NCBI RefSeq assembly: GCF_030272705.1
Contig: NZ_JARFYM010000006.1
Span: 62,001 to 126,000 of the forward strand
DNA length: 64,000 nt
Source: Rhizobium mayense
GTDB lineage: Bacteria > Pseudomonadota > Alphaproteobacteria > Rhizobiales > Rhizobiaceae
Direction: 5' to 3'
The notes beneath the pieces were generated by a model. It was not told the DNA's origin and made no database searches. It saw only the letters and a program-made list of their open reading frames with translations. Below, in pieces: positions 27,732 through 40,089 of the stretch (the first letter of the stretch is position 1; every line of letters starts with the position of its first letter). A program made the translations under genes and the position numbers.

Positions 27732-27734
27732 CAT

Positions 27735-30810
<3,076 letters not shown>

Positions 30811-30824
30811 TCCTACGATTTAAG

Positions 30825-30986
30825 CCCCTTCTCTCCGCAGCTGCGGGGAGAAGGTGGCCAGAAGCTGCCGAACGAAGTGAGGCGGCGACTGGTCGGATGA
30901 GGGGCCTTCCCAGAATTCGCCGCGACTGCACATTTTTGCCTGACGCGCCCCGCACCCTAGCCCTCTCCCAGCACGTGGGGAGAGGG
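30825..30986 (+). repeat. RIME-like intergenic mosaic element
   Basis: About 162 bp bounded by two palindromes: CCCCTTCTC..GGGGAGAAGG (30825-30854) and CCCTCTCCC..GGGGAGAGGG (30961-30986). The centre has GCTGCCGAACGAAGTGAGG and CGCCCCGCACCCTAGCCC. This is the architecture of rhizobial RIME1 elements. It sits between pgm and glgX and can fold into strong hairpins on either strand, so it may end or dampen read-through from the glg operon. A partial copy lies at 5811-5860. Confidence 0.8.
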
Positions 30987-31020
30987 TATCGCCTCTAGCC
31001 ATCCGGAAAGCCCGCGAGAC

Positions 31021-32994
31021 ATGTCCGAGCCGACAATCCGCAGCCTTGGCGCGACACTCACCAACTCGGGTGTCGAATTTGCAGTTTGGTCCAAACATGC
31101 CGACAAGATCGAACTCTGCCTGTTCGACGCCGAAGGCCACAAGGAGATCGCGCGTCTACCGATGAAGCGCGAAGGCGAAGAGCATCGCCTGGCTGTGGAC
31201 AGCATCAAGGAAGGCGCGCGCTACGGTTTTCGTGCTCATGGCTCATACGATCCGGATCAAGGCCTATGGTTCGACCCGTCGAAGCTGCTTGTCGATCCCT
31301 ACGCAAAGGAAATTGACCGGCCGTTCCGCTACGATGCACGGTTGGGCGTGTTCGGCGAGGACACGCAGGATCTGATGCCGAAGGCGATCGTCTCGCGCGA
31401 CGTAGCCGTGAAGCCGGCCAAACCACTGTTCCAACCCGGCGGCGTGATCTACGAAATCGCCGTCAAGCCTTTCACCATGCTGCATCCGGACGTGCCGACA
31501 GAAAAGCGCGGCACGCTGGCCGCCCTCGCTCACCCAGCCGTCATCGCCCATCTCAAACGACTGCATGTCGACGCCGTCGAGCTGATGCCGATCGTAGCCT
31601 GGATCGACGAACGGCATCTACCCCCGCTCGGACTCAGCAATGGCTGGGGTTACAATCCCGTCGCGTTCATGGCGCTCGACCCGCGTCTGGCGCCCGGTGG
31701 TGTCAGGGAATTGCGCGAAACGGTGGCAGCGCTGCACGCCGAAGGCATCGCCGTCATCCTCGATCTTGTCTTCAATCATACTGGCGAGAGCGACCGTCAG
31801 GGCACGACGCTGTCATTGCGCGGCCTCGACAATCCTACCTATTTCCGCCATGAGCCTGACCGGCCCGGCACGTTGATCAATGACACCGGCACCGGCAATA
31901 CCGTTGCCTGCGATCAGCCGGCGACACGCCAGCTCATCATGGATAGCCTGCGCCATTTCGTGCTCCATGCCGGCGTCGACGGCTTCCGTTTCGACCTCGC
32001 CACCGTCCTTGGCCGCACCGCCAAAGGCTTCGATCCGGAAAGCCTGACGCTACGGTCCCTCTTCGCCGACGACATTCTCGAGGATCGCATCATGATTGCC
32101 GAGCCCTGGGATATCGGCCCCGGCGGCTACCAGCTCGGCAATTTTCAGGCTCCTTTCCTCGAATGGAACGATCGCGCTCGTGACGATCTGCGCTGCTTCT
32201 GGCGCGGCGACCACCACAAGATTGGCGACATCGCCACCATACTCGCCGGCTCCTCCTCTTTTTTCGGCCGCGACGACCGCACCCAGACCCGCAGCGTCAA
32301 CTTCCTCGCCGCCCATGACGGCTTCACGCTGATGGACATCGTCTCCTATGCACAGAAGCACAATGAGGCGAACGGCGAGAACAATCGCGACGGCCACAAT
32401 GAAAACTTCTCCTGGAACAACGGCGTCGAAGGCAAGACGGACGATCCGGCGATTCTCCGCAAACGCCGCACCGACATTGAGGCCCTGCTCTCCACACTCT
32501 TTGCAACGCGTGGCACGATCATGCTGACCGCCGGCGACGAAGGCGGACGCACGCAGCGCGGCAATAACAACGCCTATTGCCAGGACAATGACATAACCTG
32601 GATGGACTGGCAGACGCTGGACGAGGAGTTGATTGGCCACACCGCCTGGCTCGCTAGCATCCGCCGCCGCTTCACGGCCTTCGGCGAGATGGAATTTTTC
32701 AACGGCAACGGCGACGTTCTATGGTTCTCCACTGAGGGCACGGCAATGACGGTGCCCGATTGGGAGACGCCGGCTGCCAGCGTACTCGGCATGGCGATCG
32801 GGACCGAAGATCGCAATAGCGGCAAGAAGACCCGTCTCGCCATGCTGCTCAACCGCGCTAACGAGGAACAGGACTTCAAGCTACCGCCATCGGCCAAGGC
32901 AGGGTGGTCGCTGCTCACTCCGAAGGAGACGACGGCGGTTCAAGGCGCTATCATCGTCCCGGCGCGCTCGGTCAGCTTTCTCATCGAAAACTGA
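31021..32994 (+). CDS. glgX: Glycogen debranching enzyme (isoamylase type)
   Basis: A 657-residue GH13_11 protein. An N-terminal CBM48 domain (GVEFAVWSKHADKIELCLFD) is followed by the barrel: LDLVFNHTGE, nucleophile Asp325 in GFRFDLATVL, acid/base Glu361 (IAEPWDIG) and Asp433 (AAHDGFTL). It removes alpha-1,6 branches left by GlgP. It lies on the same strand as the glg operon but is separated by 210 bp holding the RIME-like repeat, so it may have its own promoter. No strong ribosome-binding site precedes the ATG. Confidence 0.95.
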   Translation: MSEPTIRSLGATLTNSGVEFAVWSKHADKIELCLFDAEGHKEIARLPMKREGEEHRLAVDSIKEGARYGFRAHGSYDPDQGLWFDPSKLLVDPYAKEIDRPFRYDARLGVFGEDTQDLMPKAIVSRDVAVKPAKPLFQPGGVIYEIAVKPFTMLHPDVPTEKRGTLAALAHPAVIAHLKRLHVDAVELMPIVAWIDERHLPPLGLSNGWGYNPVAFMALDPRLAPGGVRELRETVAALHAEGIAVILDLVFNHTGESDRQGTTLSLRGLDNPTYFRHEPDRPGTLINDTGTGNTVACDQPATRQLIMDSLRHFVLHAGVDGFRFDLATVLGRTAKGFDPESLTLRSLFADDILEDRIMIAEPWDIGPGGYQLGNFQAPFLEWNDRARDDLRCFWRGDHHKIGDIATILAGSSSFFGRDDRTQTRSVNFLAAHDGFTLMDIVSYAQKHNEANGENNRDGHNENFSWNNGVEGKTDDPAILRKRRTDIEALLSTLFATRGTIMLTAGDEGGRTQRGNNNAYCQDNDITWMDWQTLDEELIGHTAWLASIRRRFTAFGEMEFFNGNGDVLWFSTEGTAMTVPDWETPAASVLGMAIGTEDRNSGKKTRLAMLLNRANEEQDFKLPPSAKAGWSLLTPKETTAVQGAIIVPARSVSFLIEN

Positions 32995-33062
32995 ACCCGT
33001 TGACTTTTCGGCCTTTTCCGCCAGAAGGCTCGGCAGAAGCAGTAGTGCCTTACGAGGATAGA

Positions 33063-33551
33063 ATGCCCAGCGATATTTCGCTTGTTGAGATCATGAGGCT
33101 GGTCGGGACCGAGATCGGCGTCTCCGACTGGATCACGGTCGATCAGACGATGATCGACACCTTCGCCGACGCGACGCTCGACCATCAGTTCATCCATGTC
33201 GATCCCGAACGCGCCAAGGCCGAAACGCCCTATGGCGGCACTATCGCGCATGGCTTCCTGACGCTCTCGCTGCTCTCGGCGATGAACTATAGCGGCCTGC
33301 CGAAAATCCGCGAGCAGACACTCGGCATCAACTACGGCTTCGAAAAGATCCGCTTCATGTCGCCGGTCAAATGCGGCGCCCGCGTGCGCGGCCGTTTCAC
33401 GCTCGCCGAAACGCGGCTTCGCGGCGCCAGCATGATGATGCTGACCTACGAGGTCAGCGTCGAAATCGAGAATGAGCGCAAACCTGCCCTGACCGCGACA
33501 TGGACGACTATCTCGCAATTCGACCCGAAGGACCGGCCCGAAGAGGCTTAA
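33063..33551 (+). CDS. MaoC family (R)-hydratase-like protein
   Basis: A 162-residue hot-dog protein with the hydratase-2 motif region FADATLDHQFIHVDPERA, then GGTIAHGFLTLSLL. The Asp and His positions of MaoC-type (R)-enoyl-CoA hydratases are kept. It could hydrate an enoyl-CoA, for example toward beta-oxidation or PHB monomers. The open frame extends back into glgX, but the ATG at 33063 gives the family start. It is 68 bp downstream of glgX and may share its transcript. Confidence 0.88.
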   Translation: MPSDISLVEIMRLVGTEIGVSDWITVDQTMIDTFADATLDHQFIHVDPERAKAETPYGGTIAHGFLTLSLLSAMNYSGLPKIREQTLGINYGFEKIRFMSPVKCGARVRGRFTLAETRLRGASMMMLTYEVSVEIENERKPALTATWTTISQFDPKDRPEEA

Positions 33552-34000
33552 GGCTTTTTTGAATCGCGAGGCATTTTTCTCAAGAAAAGAATTACAAACG
33601 CGATCGCCGCAAATGAAATATGAATTATATAGAAACTTAAGCCCGGCTTTGTGTACAGAAAACTCAGAGAAAATTCCTCAGATATAATCTTCTCTATTGT
33701 ACGAAAGGCTATTTGCCCCAAACTTAACCACAAACATAAACGGCACATATAATCTATATTAAAATATTCACTTCGCACCGGGGATTGCGAGTTTTCCGAC
33801 TGCACCCCCATCCCCGTCCATGACTGAGAATCGACTTCAAAGCCTTCCTTGTCTGAGCCCATGAACATGACCCTTGTGTCGCGCACGACGGTACACTGAT
33901 TGAAGGCGAATGTTGTGAAATACTCGCCATTACAACCAGTATGCGACCGAATTTTGCGGCAAACAAGCTCGATTACACAACTATCGGCTTCATGCACCAA
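33548..34000 (-). CDS. Uncertain AT-rich ORF, possible small membrane protein
   Basis: A minus-strand frame of up to 150 codons (TTG start at 34000; no ATG with a good ribosome-binding site). Its stop overlaps the MaoC stop. The C-terminal part has two hydrophobic segments (about MCRLCLWLSLGQIAF and FYIIHISFAAIAFVILFL) and ends with a basic tail RKMPRDSKKP. The base composition is clearly AT-richer than the flanking genes, especially 33560-33780. The family is not recognised. It could be an acquired orphan gene, a decayed fragment or noncoding. The rest of 33552-34042 holds nothing else visible. Confidence 0.35.
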   Translation of the reverse strand: MVHEADSCVIELVCRKIRSHTGCNGEYFTTFAFNQCTVVRDTRVMFMGSDKEGFEVDSQSWTGMGVQSENSQSPVRSEYFNIDYMCRLCLWLSLGQIAFRTIEKIISEEFSLSFLYTKPGLSFYIIHISFAAIAFVILFLRKMPRDSKKP

Positions 34001-34042
34001 GCTGATACTGATCTTAACTTTGCTTGCTAAAGCCTGCGGTGC

Positions 34043-34591
34043 CTAAAGCCCCGCATCCTCCGCCGTTTCGGCCAGAAGGCCAAAGGCGTAGTCGGAAAAG
34101 GAACGCCAGACTTCGACGCGGAATGTCTCCTCGTCGAGCCGCAGCAGCACGACTTCCGCCTTGCCGAACAATGTGCGCGAGCAGGCCCCGACGGGGAAAG
34201 CCTGCAGCGACAGATCCTGCGGGCAGCCGCCGGCGAGCGTCGTTTCAGCGCCAGGGCCGGAAACGATGATTGCCGTGTTTCGGTGCGAAATATCGGTCGC
34301 CGCGTAGAGAACCCCTGCATCGCCCGGAAGGCCGAGCAGATCGGCGCCGCTTTCGTCGATGATGAGCCATTCGTCCGGTCCGAGCCAAAGGGCATAGCGG
34401 CCGTCCTTGTGCGAAGATGTCTTTGGCCGCTGCGGTATATCCAGCTTGAGGGCCCAGGACAGGCCGGGTATCGAATCGACAGGCGCGCGGAGCGATATAC
34501 GGCTGGCAGGCGCCGCCGCCGTTAGGCGGACGGTAGCAGCGCCGCCGTGGCGGCCGGCGAGCGGCAGTTTGCGGGTTGCGACATCAGCCAT
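34043..34591 (-). CDS. soxG: Sarcosine oxidase gamma subunit
   Basis: A 182-residue SoxG, distantly related to the T-protein fold. The blocks YALWLGPDEWLI, TDISHRNTAIIVSGPGAET and CPQDLSLQAF are typical. It completes the heterotetrameric enzyme. The ATG at 34591 overlaps the end of soxA by 8 bp, so it is translationally coupled; the frame is also open to 34615. It is the last gene of soxBDAG. Confidence 0.9.
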   Translation of the reverse strand: MADVATRKLPLAGRHGGAATVRLTAAAPASRISLRAPVDSIPGLSWALKLDIPQRPKTSSHKDGRYALWLGPDEWLIIDESGADLLGLPGDAGVLYAATDISHRNTAIIVSGPGAETTLAGGCPQDLSLQAFPVGACSRTLFGKAEVVLLRLDEETFRVEVWRSFSDYAFGLLAETAEDAGL

Positions 34592-37580
34592 TGATCCGGC
34601 CTCCTTCCTTGTCAAAGAACACCAGATCCGTCACCTCGACGGCGATCGTCTTGTCGGGCATCGGCACATAGAGCGTCTTGCCCATGCGCTCTCGGCCGCC
34701 GGCGACCAAGGCGAAAGCGATGGAATGGCCCAGATTCTCCGACCAGTAGGCCGAGGTGACGTGGCCGAGCATGGTCATCGGCTTCGGCTCGTTCGGATCG
34801 GCGACAATCTGCGCACCCTCCTCCAACACCACCTTCGGATCGCGGGTGACGAGACCGACAAGCTGCTTGCGGCCTTCTTTGACCAGATCCGGTCGTTTCA
34901 GGCCGCGAATGCCGACGAAATCGGTCTTCTTCTTGGAGACGGCCCAGGAAAGCCCGGCATCGCCTGGCGTCACCGTGCCGTCGGTATCCTGGCCGACGAT
35001 GATGTAACCCTTTTCAGCGCGCAACACGTGCATGGTCTCTGTACCGTAGGCGCAGACGCCCATCGGCTCGGCGCGAGCCCAGACGGCTTCCCATACGGAC
35101 TGGCCGTAATCGGCCGGTACGTTGATTTCAAAGCCGACTTCGCCGGTAAAGGAGACGCGGAACAGCCGTGCCGGTACGCCGCAGACCGTGCACTCGGCCA
35201 CGCTCATATGCGGGAAGGCCTCGTTGGAAAGATCCAGCCCCTCTACCAAAGGCTCAATGATCTCGCGCGCCTTCGGGCCTTGTACGGCGATGACGGCCCA
35301 CTGTTCTGTCGTCGACGTCAGCCAGACCTTCAGATGCGGGAACTCGGTCTGCAGATAGTCTTCCATGTGATGCAGCACGCGCGGCGCACCGCCGGTCGTG
35401 GTCGTCACATGGAACCGGTCCTCGGCCAAGCGCCCGACGACGCCGTCGTCATAGACGAAGCCATCCTCGCGGGTCATGATGCCATAACGGCAGCGACCGG
35501 GCTTCAGCGTATCCCAGGCGTTGGTGTAGATGAGGTTCAGGAACTTTGCTGCATCCGGCCCGACCACTTCGATCTTGCCGAGCGTCGAGGCGTCGAACAC
35601 ACCGGCGACTTCGCGCGCCGTGCGGCATTCGCGATTGACCGCCTGATGCATGGTCTCACCGGGCCGCGGGTAGAACCAGGCGCGCTTCCAGTTGCCGACG
35701 TCCTCGAAGACGGCGCCGTGCGCCTCTTCCCAGGCATGCATCGGTGTCTTGCGCGCGGGATCGAAGAGCGACCCGCGCGAATGGCTGATCAGCGTGCCGT
35801 AGGTCACCGGGGTGTAGGGTGCGCGGAAGGTGGTGAGACCAACCTGCGGGATATCCTTGCCGAGCATTTCCGCGGCGATCGCCAGGCCATGCATGTTGGA
35901 AAGCTTACCCTGATCGGAAGCCATGCCGTTGGTGGTGAAACGCTTGATATGTTCGATCGAATGCATGCCCTCGCGCACGGCGAGACGGATGTCCTTGGCG
36001 CAGACATCATGCTGGAAGTCGACGAAAGCCTTCGCATTGGTATCGGGCCCCGCGCCTTCGGCCGCGCCGATCATGCCGCCGGTCCATTCAAAGGCCTGCT
36101 CGGCGTGCAGCACGATCTTGTTGCCCTCACCACTGGCGCCGGTTGCCCGCGCCATCAGCTCGCCGACAGCCAGCGATTCCTCGATCGCCGCCTGCAGGCC
36201 GTCCGTGCCATTGCAGGCACCGACCGAAAGACAATCCTGAACATAAGTGCCCGGCAGGAAGCGTTGCCTCTCAGCATCGAATTTCAGCTTGCCGCGCGAC
36301 TGCGAGAACAGATGCACGGAGGGCGTCCAGCCGGCGGAGACGAGCAGCGCGTCGACCGCGATCTTGCGCGAACCCCGGCCCCCGTTGCGTGCCACCGTTA
36401 TGGACGAAATGCGAAGCTTGCCGGCAGTATCGACAACGGCATAATCCGTCAGCACCTCGATGCCGAGCTGCTTCGCCTCGGCAAGCACGGCCTCGCCCGG
36501 ACGCGAACGGCTGTCGACGATGGCGGCGACGGATACGCCGGCGCGCTTCAGATCGAAGGCAGCCTCATAAGCCGAGTCATGCGCCGTGTAGACGCCGATC
36601 TTGGCGCCGACGGCAACACCGTAGTGATTGAGATAGGTGCGCGCCGCGGATGCCAGCATGATGCCAGGACGGTCGTTGTTCGGAAACACCATGTGCCGCT
36701 CGATCGCGCCCGTCGCCATGATGACGCGCTTGGCGCGGACCTGCCAAAGACGCTCGCGCGGCAGATTGCGGCCAGGCTTTGCAATATGATCGGTGACGCG
36801 CTCGGCAAGACCGATAAAATTGTGGTTGTAGTAGCCGAAAGCCGTCGTGCGGGTCAGCACCTCGACATTGTCCATCGACTGGAGCCTGGCGACAACATTC
36901 TGTGCCCAGACGTAGCCCTCGACGCCGCCGATCTTGACGCTTGCGTCAAAGCGCAGCGCCCCGCCCGCTTCCGGCTGTTCGTCGCAGAGAATGACCTTGG
37001 CGCCAGCCTCTGCGGCCGCGAGCGCCGCCGAAAGACCGGCAATGCCCGCGCCGACCACCAGGACATCGCAATGGGCATAGCGGCTGCCGTAATGATCTGG
37101 ATCTTCCTCGGTCGGCGCAACGCCGAGACCGGCGGCGCGGCGGATGAAAGGCTCGTAAATATGCTTCCAGGCCGCCTTCGGCCACATGAAGGTCTTGTAA
37201 TAGAAGCCGGCAGCAAAGAAGGGCGACATGAGATTGTTGACGCCGCCGACATCGAAGGCGAGAGACGGCCAGCGATTCTGCGACTGCGCCTTCATGCCAT
37301 CGAAGACCTCCTGCACGCTGGCGCGCACATTGGGCTGCCGGCGAGCCGAATCGCGGGAAATATCGAGCAGCGCATTCGGCTCTTCTGCGCCCGCCGACAG
37401 GATGCCGCGCGGACGATGATATTTGAACGAGCGGCCGACGAGATGGATGCCGTTGGCAAGCAGCGCCGAGGCGACGGTGTCGCCCTCCAGCGCCGTGTAG
37501 CTTTTGCCGTCAAAGGTGAAGCGGGCGGTTCTAGCTGGCGTCAGACGGCCCTTGCCCGCAATACGATTGGCGCCGCTCAT
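34584..37580 (-). CDS. soxA: Sarcosine oxidase alpha subunit
   Basis: A 998-residue subunit. The N-terminal 2Fe-2S-like fold without the cluster (RFTFDGKSYTALEGDTVASA) precedes the NAD-binding flavoprotein domain CDVLVVGAGIAGLSAALAAA (about 173-192). The C-terminal half is an aminomethyltransferase-like folate-binding domain (from about 610, with GVFDASTLGKIEVVGPDA and FTGEVGFEINVP). The complex demethylates sarcosine to glycine, passing the methyl group to tetrahydrofolate as methylene-THF. It overlaps soxD by 4 bp. The folate genes often found next to sox (purU, glyA, folD) are not here. Confidence 0.96.
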   Translation of the reverse strand: MSGANRIAGKGRLTPARTARFTFDGKSYTALEGDTVASALLANGIHLVGRSFKYHRPRGILSAGAEEPNALLDISRDSARRQPNVRASVQEVFDGMKAQSQNRWPSLAFDVGGVNNLMSPFFAAGFYYKTFMWPKAAWKHIYEPFIRRAAGLGVAPTEEDPDHYGSRYAHCDVLVVGAGIAGLSAALAAAEAGAKVILCDEQPEAGGALRFDASVKIGGVEGYVWAQNVVARLQSMDNVEVLTRTTAFGYYNHNFIGLAERVTDHIAKPGRNLPRERLWQVRAKRVIMATGAIERHMVFPNNDRPGIMLASAARTYLNHYGVAVGAKIGVYTAHDSAYEAAFDLKRAGVSVAAIVDSRSRPGEAVLAEAKQLGIEVLTDYAVVDTAGKLRISSITVARNGGRGSRKIAVDALLVSAGWTPSVHLFSQSRGKLKFDAERQRFLPGTYVQDCLSVGACNGTDGLQAAIEESLAVGELMARATGASGEGNKIVLHAEQAFEWTGGMIGAAEGAGPDTNAKAFVDFQHDVCAKDIRLAVREGMHSIEHIKRFTTNGMASDQGKLSNMHGLAIAAEMLGKDIPQVGLTTFRAPYTPVTYGTLISHSRGSLFDPARKTPMHAWEEAHGAVFEDVGNWKRAWFYPRPGETMHQAVNRECRTAREVAGVFDASTLGKIEVVGPDAAKFLNLIYTNAWDTLKPGRCRYGIMTREDGFVYDDGVVGRLAEDRFHVTTTTGGAPRVLHHMEDYLQTEFPHLKVWLTSTTEQWAVIAVQGPKAREIIEPLVEGLDLSNEAFPHMSVAECTVCGVPARLFRVSFTGEVGFEINVPADYGQSVWEAVWARAEPMGVCAYGTETMHVLRAEKGYIIVGQDTDGTVTPGDAGLSWAVSKKKTDFVGIRGLKRPDLVKEGRKQLVGLVTRDPKVVLEEGAQIVADPNEPKPMTMLGHVTSAYWSENLGHSIAFALVAGGRERMGKTLYVPMPDKTIAVEVTDLVFFDKEGGRING

Positions 37581-37942
37581 TTCGCAAATCCCTCTTCTTC
37601 TGCCGTGTGTTCTTGTGCATTTTGGTCTTGCACCACCGGCTCACGCGCGGCCGGCAGCGGCGTCGAAATATCCGGCTTCGGCTCGCCGGCCTTGTAAGTC
37701 CGGTAGAAGCGATCGCTGACCGTATCGCGCGCCGCATTGAAGAAGCGGCCGCAGCCATGGATATGCCGCCAGCGCTCGAAGATCAGACCCTTCGGATTGT
37801 CCCGCAGGAAGAAATATTCCTCGAACTCCTCATCGGAAATCCCAGCGATATTTTCTGGCCGCGCGATATGCGCGTCGCCGGCGTTGCGGAACTCCAGTTC
37901 CGAACGCTCTTCCTCGCAATAGGGGCAGTAAATCAGCAGCAT
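37577..37942 (-). CDS. soxD: Sarcosine oxidase delta subunit
   Basis: A 121-residue SoxD with its zinc site: CPYC near the N-terminus (Cys6 and Cys9) and HIHGCGRFF (His and Cys). NPKGLIFERWRH is a signature of the subunit. The acidic C-terminal extension after residue 90 is longer than in some relatives. It overlaps soxA (stop/start share 4 bp) and follows soxB after 65 bp. Confidence 0.93.
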   Translation of the reverse strand: MLLIYCPYCEEERSELEFRNAGDAHIARPENIAGISDEEFEEYFFLRDNPKGLIFERWRHIHGCGRFFNAARDTVSDRFYRTYKAGEPKPDISTPLPAAREPVVQDQNAQEHTAEEEGFAK

Positions 37943-38007
37943 CGTTTTCTACCTAATGTTAAAGCTCGGAACCGGAGCCCGGAGGACGGACGCAGAGCTA
38001 CAACCCA

Positions 38008-39261
38008 TCAATGCGCCACGGCGGCAGCCGCCGCCTCGTCGATCAAACGGCCGGTACGGAAGCGATCGAGCGTCAGTCCGGCATTGAACCTGTGAGGCTC
38101 GTCGCGGGCGATCAGATGCGCGAATAGATTGGCCGAACCCGGCGTCGCCTTGAAGCCGCCTGTCCCCCAGCCGCAATTGACATAAAGCCCTGGCACCGGC
38201 GTTTTCGACTGGATCGCCGAACGGTCTGGCGTATTGTCGACGATGCCGCCCCAGGAGCGCATCATTTTCACGCGCCGGAACATCGGGAAGAGCTCGCAGA
38301 TCGCATCCAGCGTATGGGTGATGATCTGCAGGCCGCCGGTCTGGCTATAAGAATTATACTGGTCCGTGCCCGCGCCGATGACGAGTTCGCCCTTGTCGGA
38401 CTGCGAAATATAGGCATGCACGGTGTTGGACATGACGACGCAGGGGAAGATCGGCTTGAGTGGCTCGGAAACCAGCGCCTGAAGTGGGCTCGATTGCAGC
38501 GGCACACGCACGCCGGCCATCTGCATGACGACCGTGGTGTGGCCCGCCGCCGAAACGCCGATCTTCTTGGCGCCGATGAAGCCCTTGGTCGTGTCGACGC
38601 CGGTCACCCGGCCATCCGGACCACGTTGGATCCCGGTCACTTCGCAATTCTGGATGATGTGTACACCGCGATCGGACGCGGCGCGGGCGTAACCCCAGGC
38701 GACCGCATCGTGTCGCGCCGTGCCGCCGCGGCGTTGCAGGGCGGCGCCGTTGATCGGGTAACGCGCGGTCTTCGAAATATCGAGCGGCGGGCAATAGGCC
38801 TTGGCCTGCTCCGGCGTCAACCATTCATTGTCGATGCCATAGAGCCGGTTAGCATGGATATGCCGTTTGAAGGACTGCTGGTCGTGGATATTGTGCGACA
38901 GCATCATCACGCCACGCGGCGAATACATGACGTTATAATTGAGATCCAGAGAAAGCCCCTCCCAGAGCTTCATCGAATGCTCGTAGATGTGCATGCTCTC
39001 TTCATAGAGATAGTTCGAGCGGATGATGGTCGTGTTGCGGCCGGTATTGCCGCCGCCGAGCCACCCCTTTTCGATCACGGCAATATTCGTGATGCCGTGC
39101 TCCTTGGCGAGGTAATAGGCGGCACCCAGGCCATGACCGCCGGCGCCGATGATGATGACGTCATACTCCTTGCGCGGCTCCGGCGAGGTCCATTGGGCCT
39201 CCCAGCCCTTGTGAGCCCGCATTGCTTCCCGTGCCACGGCAAAAACCGAGTATTTACGCAT
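38008..39261 (-). CDS. soxB: Sarcosine oxidase beta subunit
   Basis: The 417-residue catalytic subunit. The dinucleotide-binding motif DVIIIGAGGHGLGAAYYLAK binds FAD. A segment with the covalent-FMN His environment follows (NGAALQRRGGTARHDAVAWG), and the C-terminal GGFKATPGSA loop is typical. It oxidises sarcosine; electrons pass from FAD to FMN to oxygen. It is the first gene of the operon, with 473 bp upstream before rpsU on the other strand. No sox regulator is nearby. Confidence 0.95.
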   Translation of the reverse strand: MRKYSVFAVAREAMRAHKGWEAQWTSPEPRKEYDVIIIGAGGHGLGAAYYLAKEHGITNIAVIEKGWLGGGNTGRNTTIIRSNYLYEESMHIYEHSMKLWEGLSLDLNYNVMYSPRGVMMLSHNIHDQQSFKRHIHANRLYGIDNEWLTPEQAKAYCPPLDISKTARYPINGAALQRRGGTARHDAVAWGYARAASDRGVHIIQNCEVTGIQRGPDGRVTGVDTTKGFIGAKKIGVSAAGHTTVVMQMAGVRVPLQSSPLQALVSEPLKPIFPCVVMSNTVHAYISQSDKGELVIGAGTDQYNSYSQTGGLQIITHTLDAICELFPMFRRVKMMRSWGGIVDNTPDRSAIQSKTPVPGLYVNCGWGTGGFKATPGSANLFAHLIARDEPHRFNAGLTLDRFRTGRLIDEAAAAAVAH

Positions 39262-39734
39262 TCGCCCTCAACTCCTTCAGGCAAGACGCCATTTTCATGG
39301 GCCATACAAATCGCAAATCGAAAACCGACACAACGGCTCTTTTGCGACGCATACAGGACCGTCTTTCGACACGGCCCACAAGAATGCTACAGCAAGGCCC
39401 GACCTTGTGAACAGCCTGGATCCATTTGTCTGAATTCATGGCCGCTGAGGAACAAACCACATTGTTGCGTCACGCGTAAAAGGAAAACATGTGGATTGAA
39501 ATGACTGTGGTTCGAAATCTCAGACAAGCATGTCGGAGACGACATCGTCGGCGCAATTCACGCTCGACAAACCGCTTTTTCCTCTGCAAACTCACGATCT
39601 GGCTAGACTTTGACAAACCGATCTGCTATCTCGCCTTACCAATCGCAAGGCTGCGGCCGCGCGAGCGTTATTTTTTTGCCTCCTGGCGCTGCTGTCGCCG
39701 CTGGCATCAACCAAACCAAAGGAACGTGATTCTC
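39262..39734. other. Divergent soxB-rpsU intergenic region
   Basis: No convincing gene is present. The region must hold the soxB promoter (minus) and the rpsU promoter (plus). A TTTGACA at 39608-39614 is a possible -35 for rpsU, but no good -10 was found at 17 bp. A run of seven T (39671-39677) after GC-rich GCGGCCGCGCGAGC could be a weak terminator or attenuator in the rpsU leader. The open frame running from 39489 into rpsU looks like shadow coding. Confidence 0.4.
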
Positions 39735-39947
39735 GTGCAGGTACTTGTCCGCGATAACAATGTCGACCAGGCTCTCCGCGCTCTCAAGAAGAAGATGCAG
39801 CGCGAAGGTATTTTCCGCGAAATGAAGATGCGCGACTATTACGAAAAGCCGTCGCAGAAGCGTGCTCGCGAGAAGGCAGAAGCTGTTCGTCGTGTTCGCA
39901 AGCTGGCGCGCAAGCGTGCACAGCGCGAAGGTCTGGTCGCACGCTAA
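39735..39947 (+). CDS. rpsU: 30S ribosomal protein S21
   Basis: The 70-residue bS21, with [20 protein letters not shown] and a very basic C-terminus ([13 protein letters not shown]). The frame is open for 82 codons upstream, but the family start is MQVLVRDN, here a GTG at 39735 preceded by AAAGGAAC at the right distance. A second in-frame GTG at 39726 is less well placed. No ATG is available. A strong terminator follows. Confidence 0.94.
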   Translation: MQVLVRDNNVDQALRALKKKMQREGIFREMKMRDYYEKPSQKRAREKAEAVRRVRKLARKRAQREGLVAR

Positions 39948-39981
39948 TCGTCGTTCTTTCGACGTTTTCAGATGCATGTCT

Positions 39982-40017
39982 GGCGGGGGCGAATCGTTCG
40001 CCGCCGCCATTTTTTTG
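39982..40017 (+). terminator. Rho-independent terminator after rpsU
   Basis: GGCGGGGGCGAA-TCG-TTCGCCGCCGCC (12-bp stem with one mismatch) is followed by AT and six to seven T, 35 bp after the rpsU stop. Confidence 0.85.
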
Positions 40018-40089
40018 ATTTCTTCTCCCGGCAAACGGGATTAAATCAAAACAGCCTGATATAACGCATGGGGAAAGCGAAACCCGATA

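Noticed and set aside
34407..37697. 1096-codon plus-strand open frame
   Set aside because: It is antisense to soxA, whose domains and operon overlaps are unmistakable; long shadow frames are expected in high-GC DNA. Its translation is Arg/His/Ala-rich with no motif.
39489..39734. N-terminal extension of rpsU
   Set aside because: The extension is absent from S21 proteins, is Arg-rich low-quality coding, and a GTG with a ribosome-binding site marks the family start.
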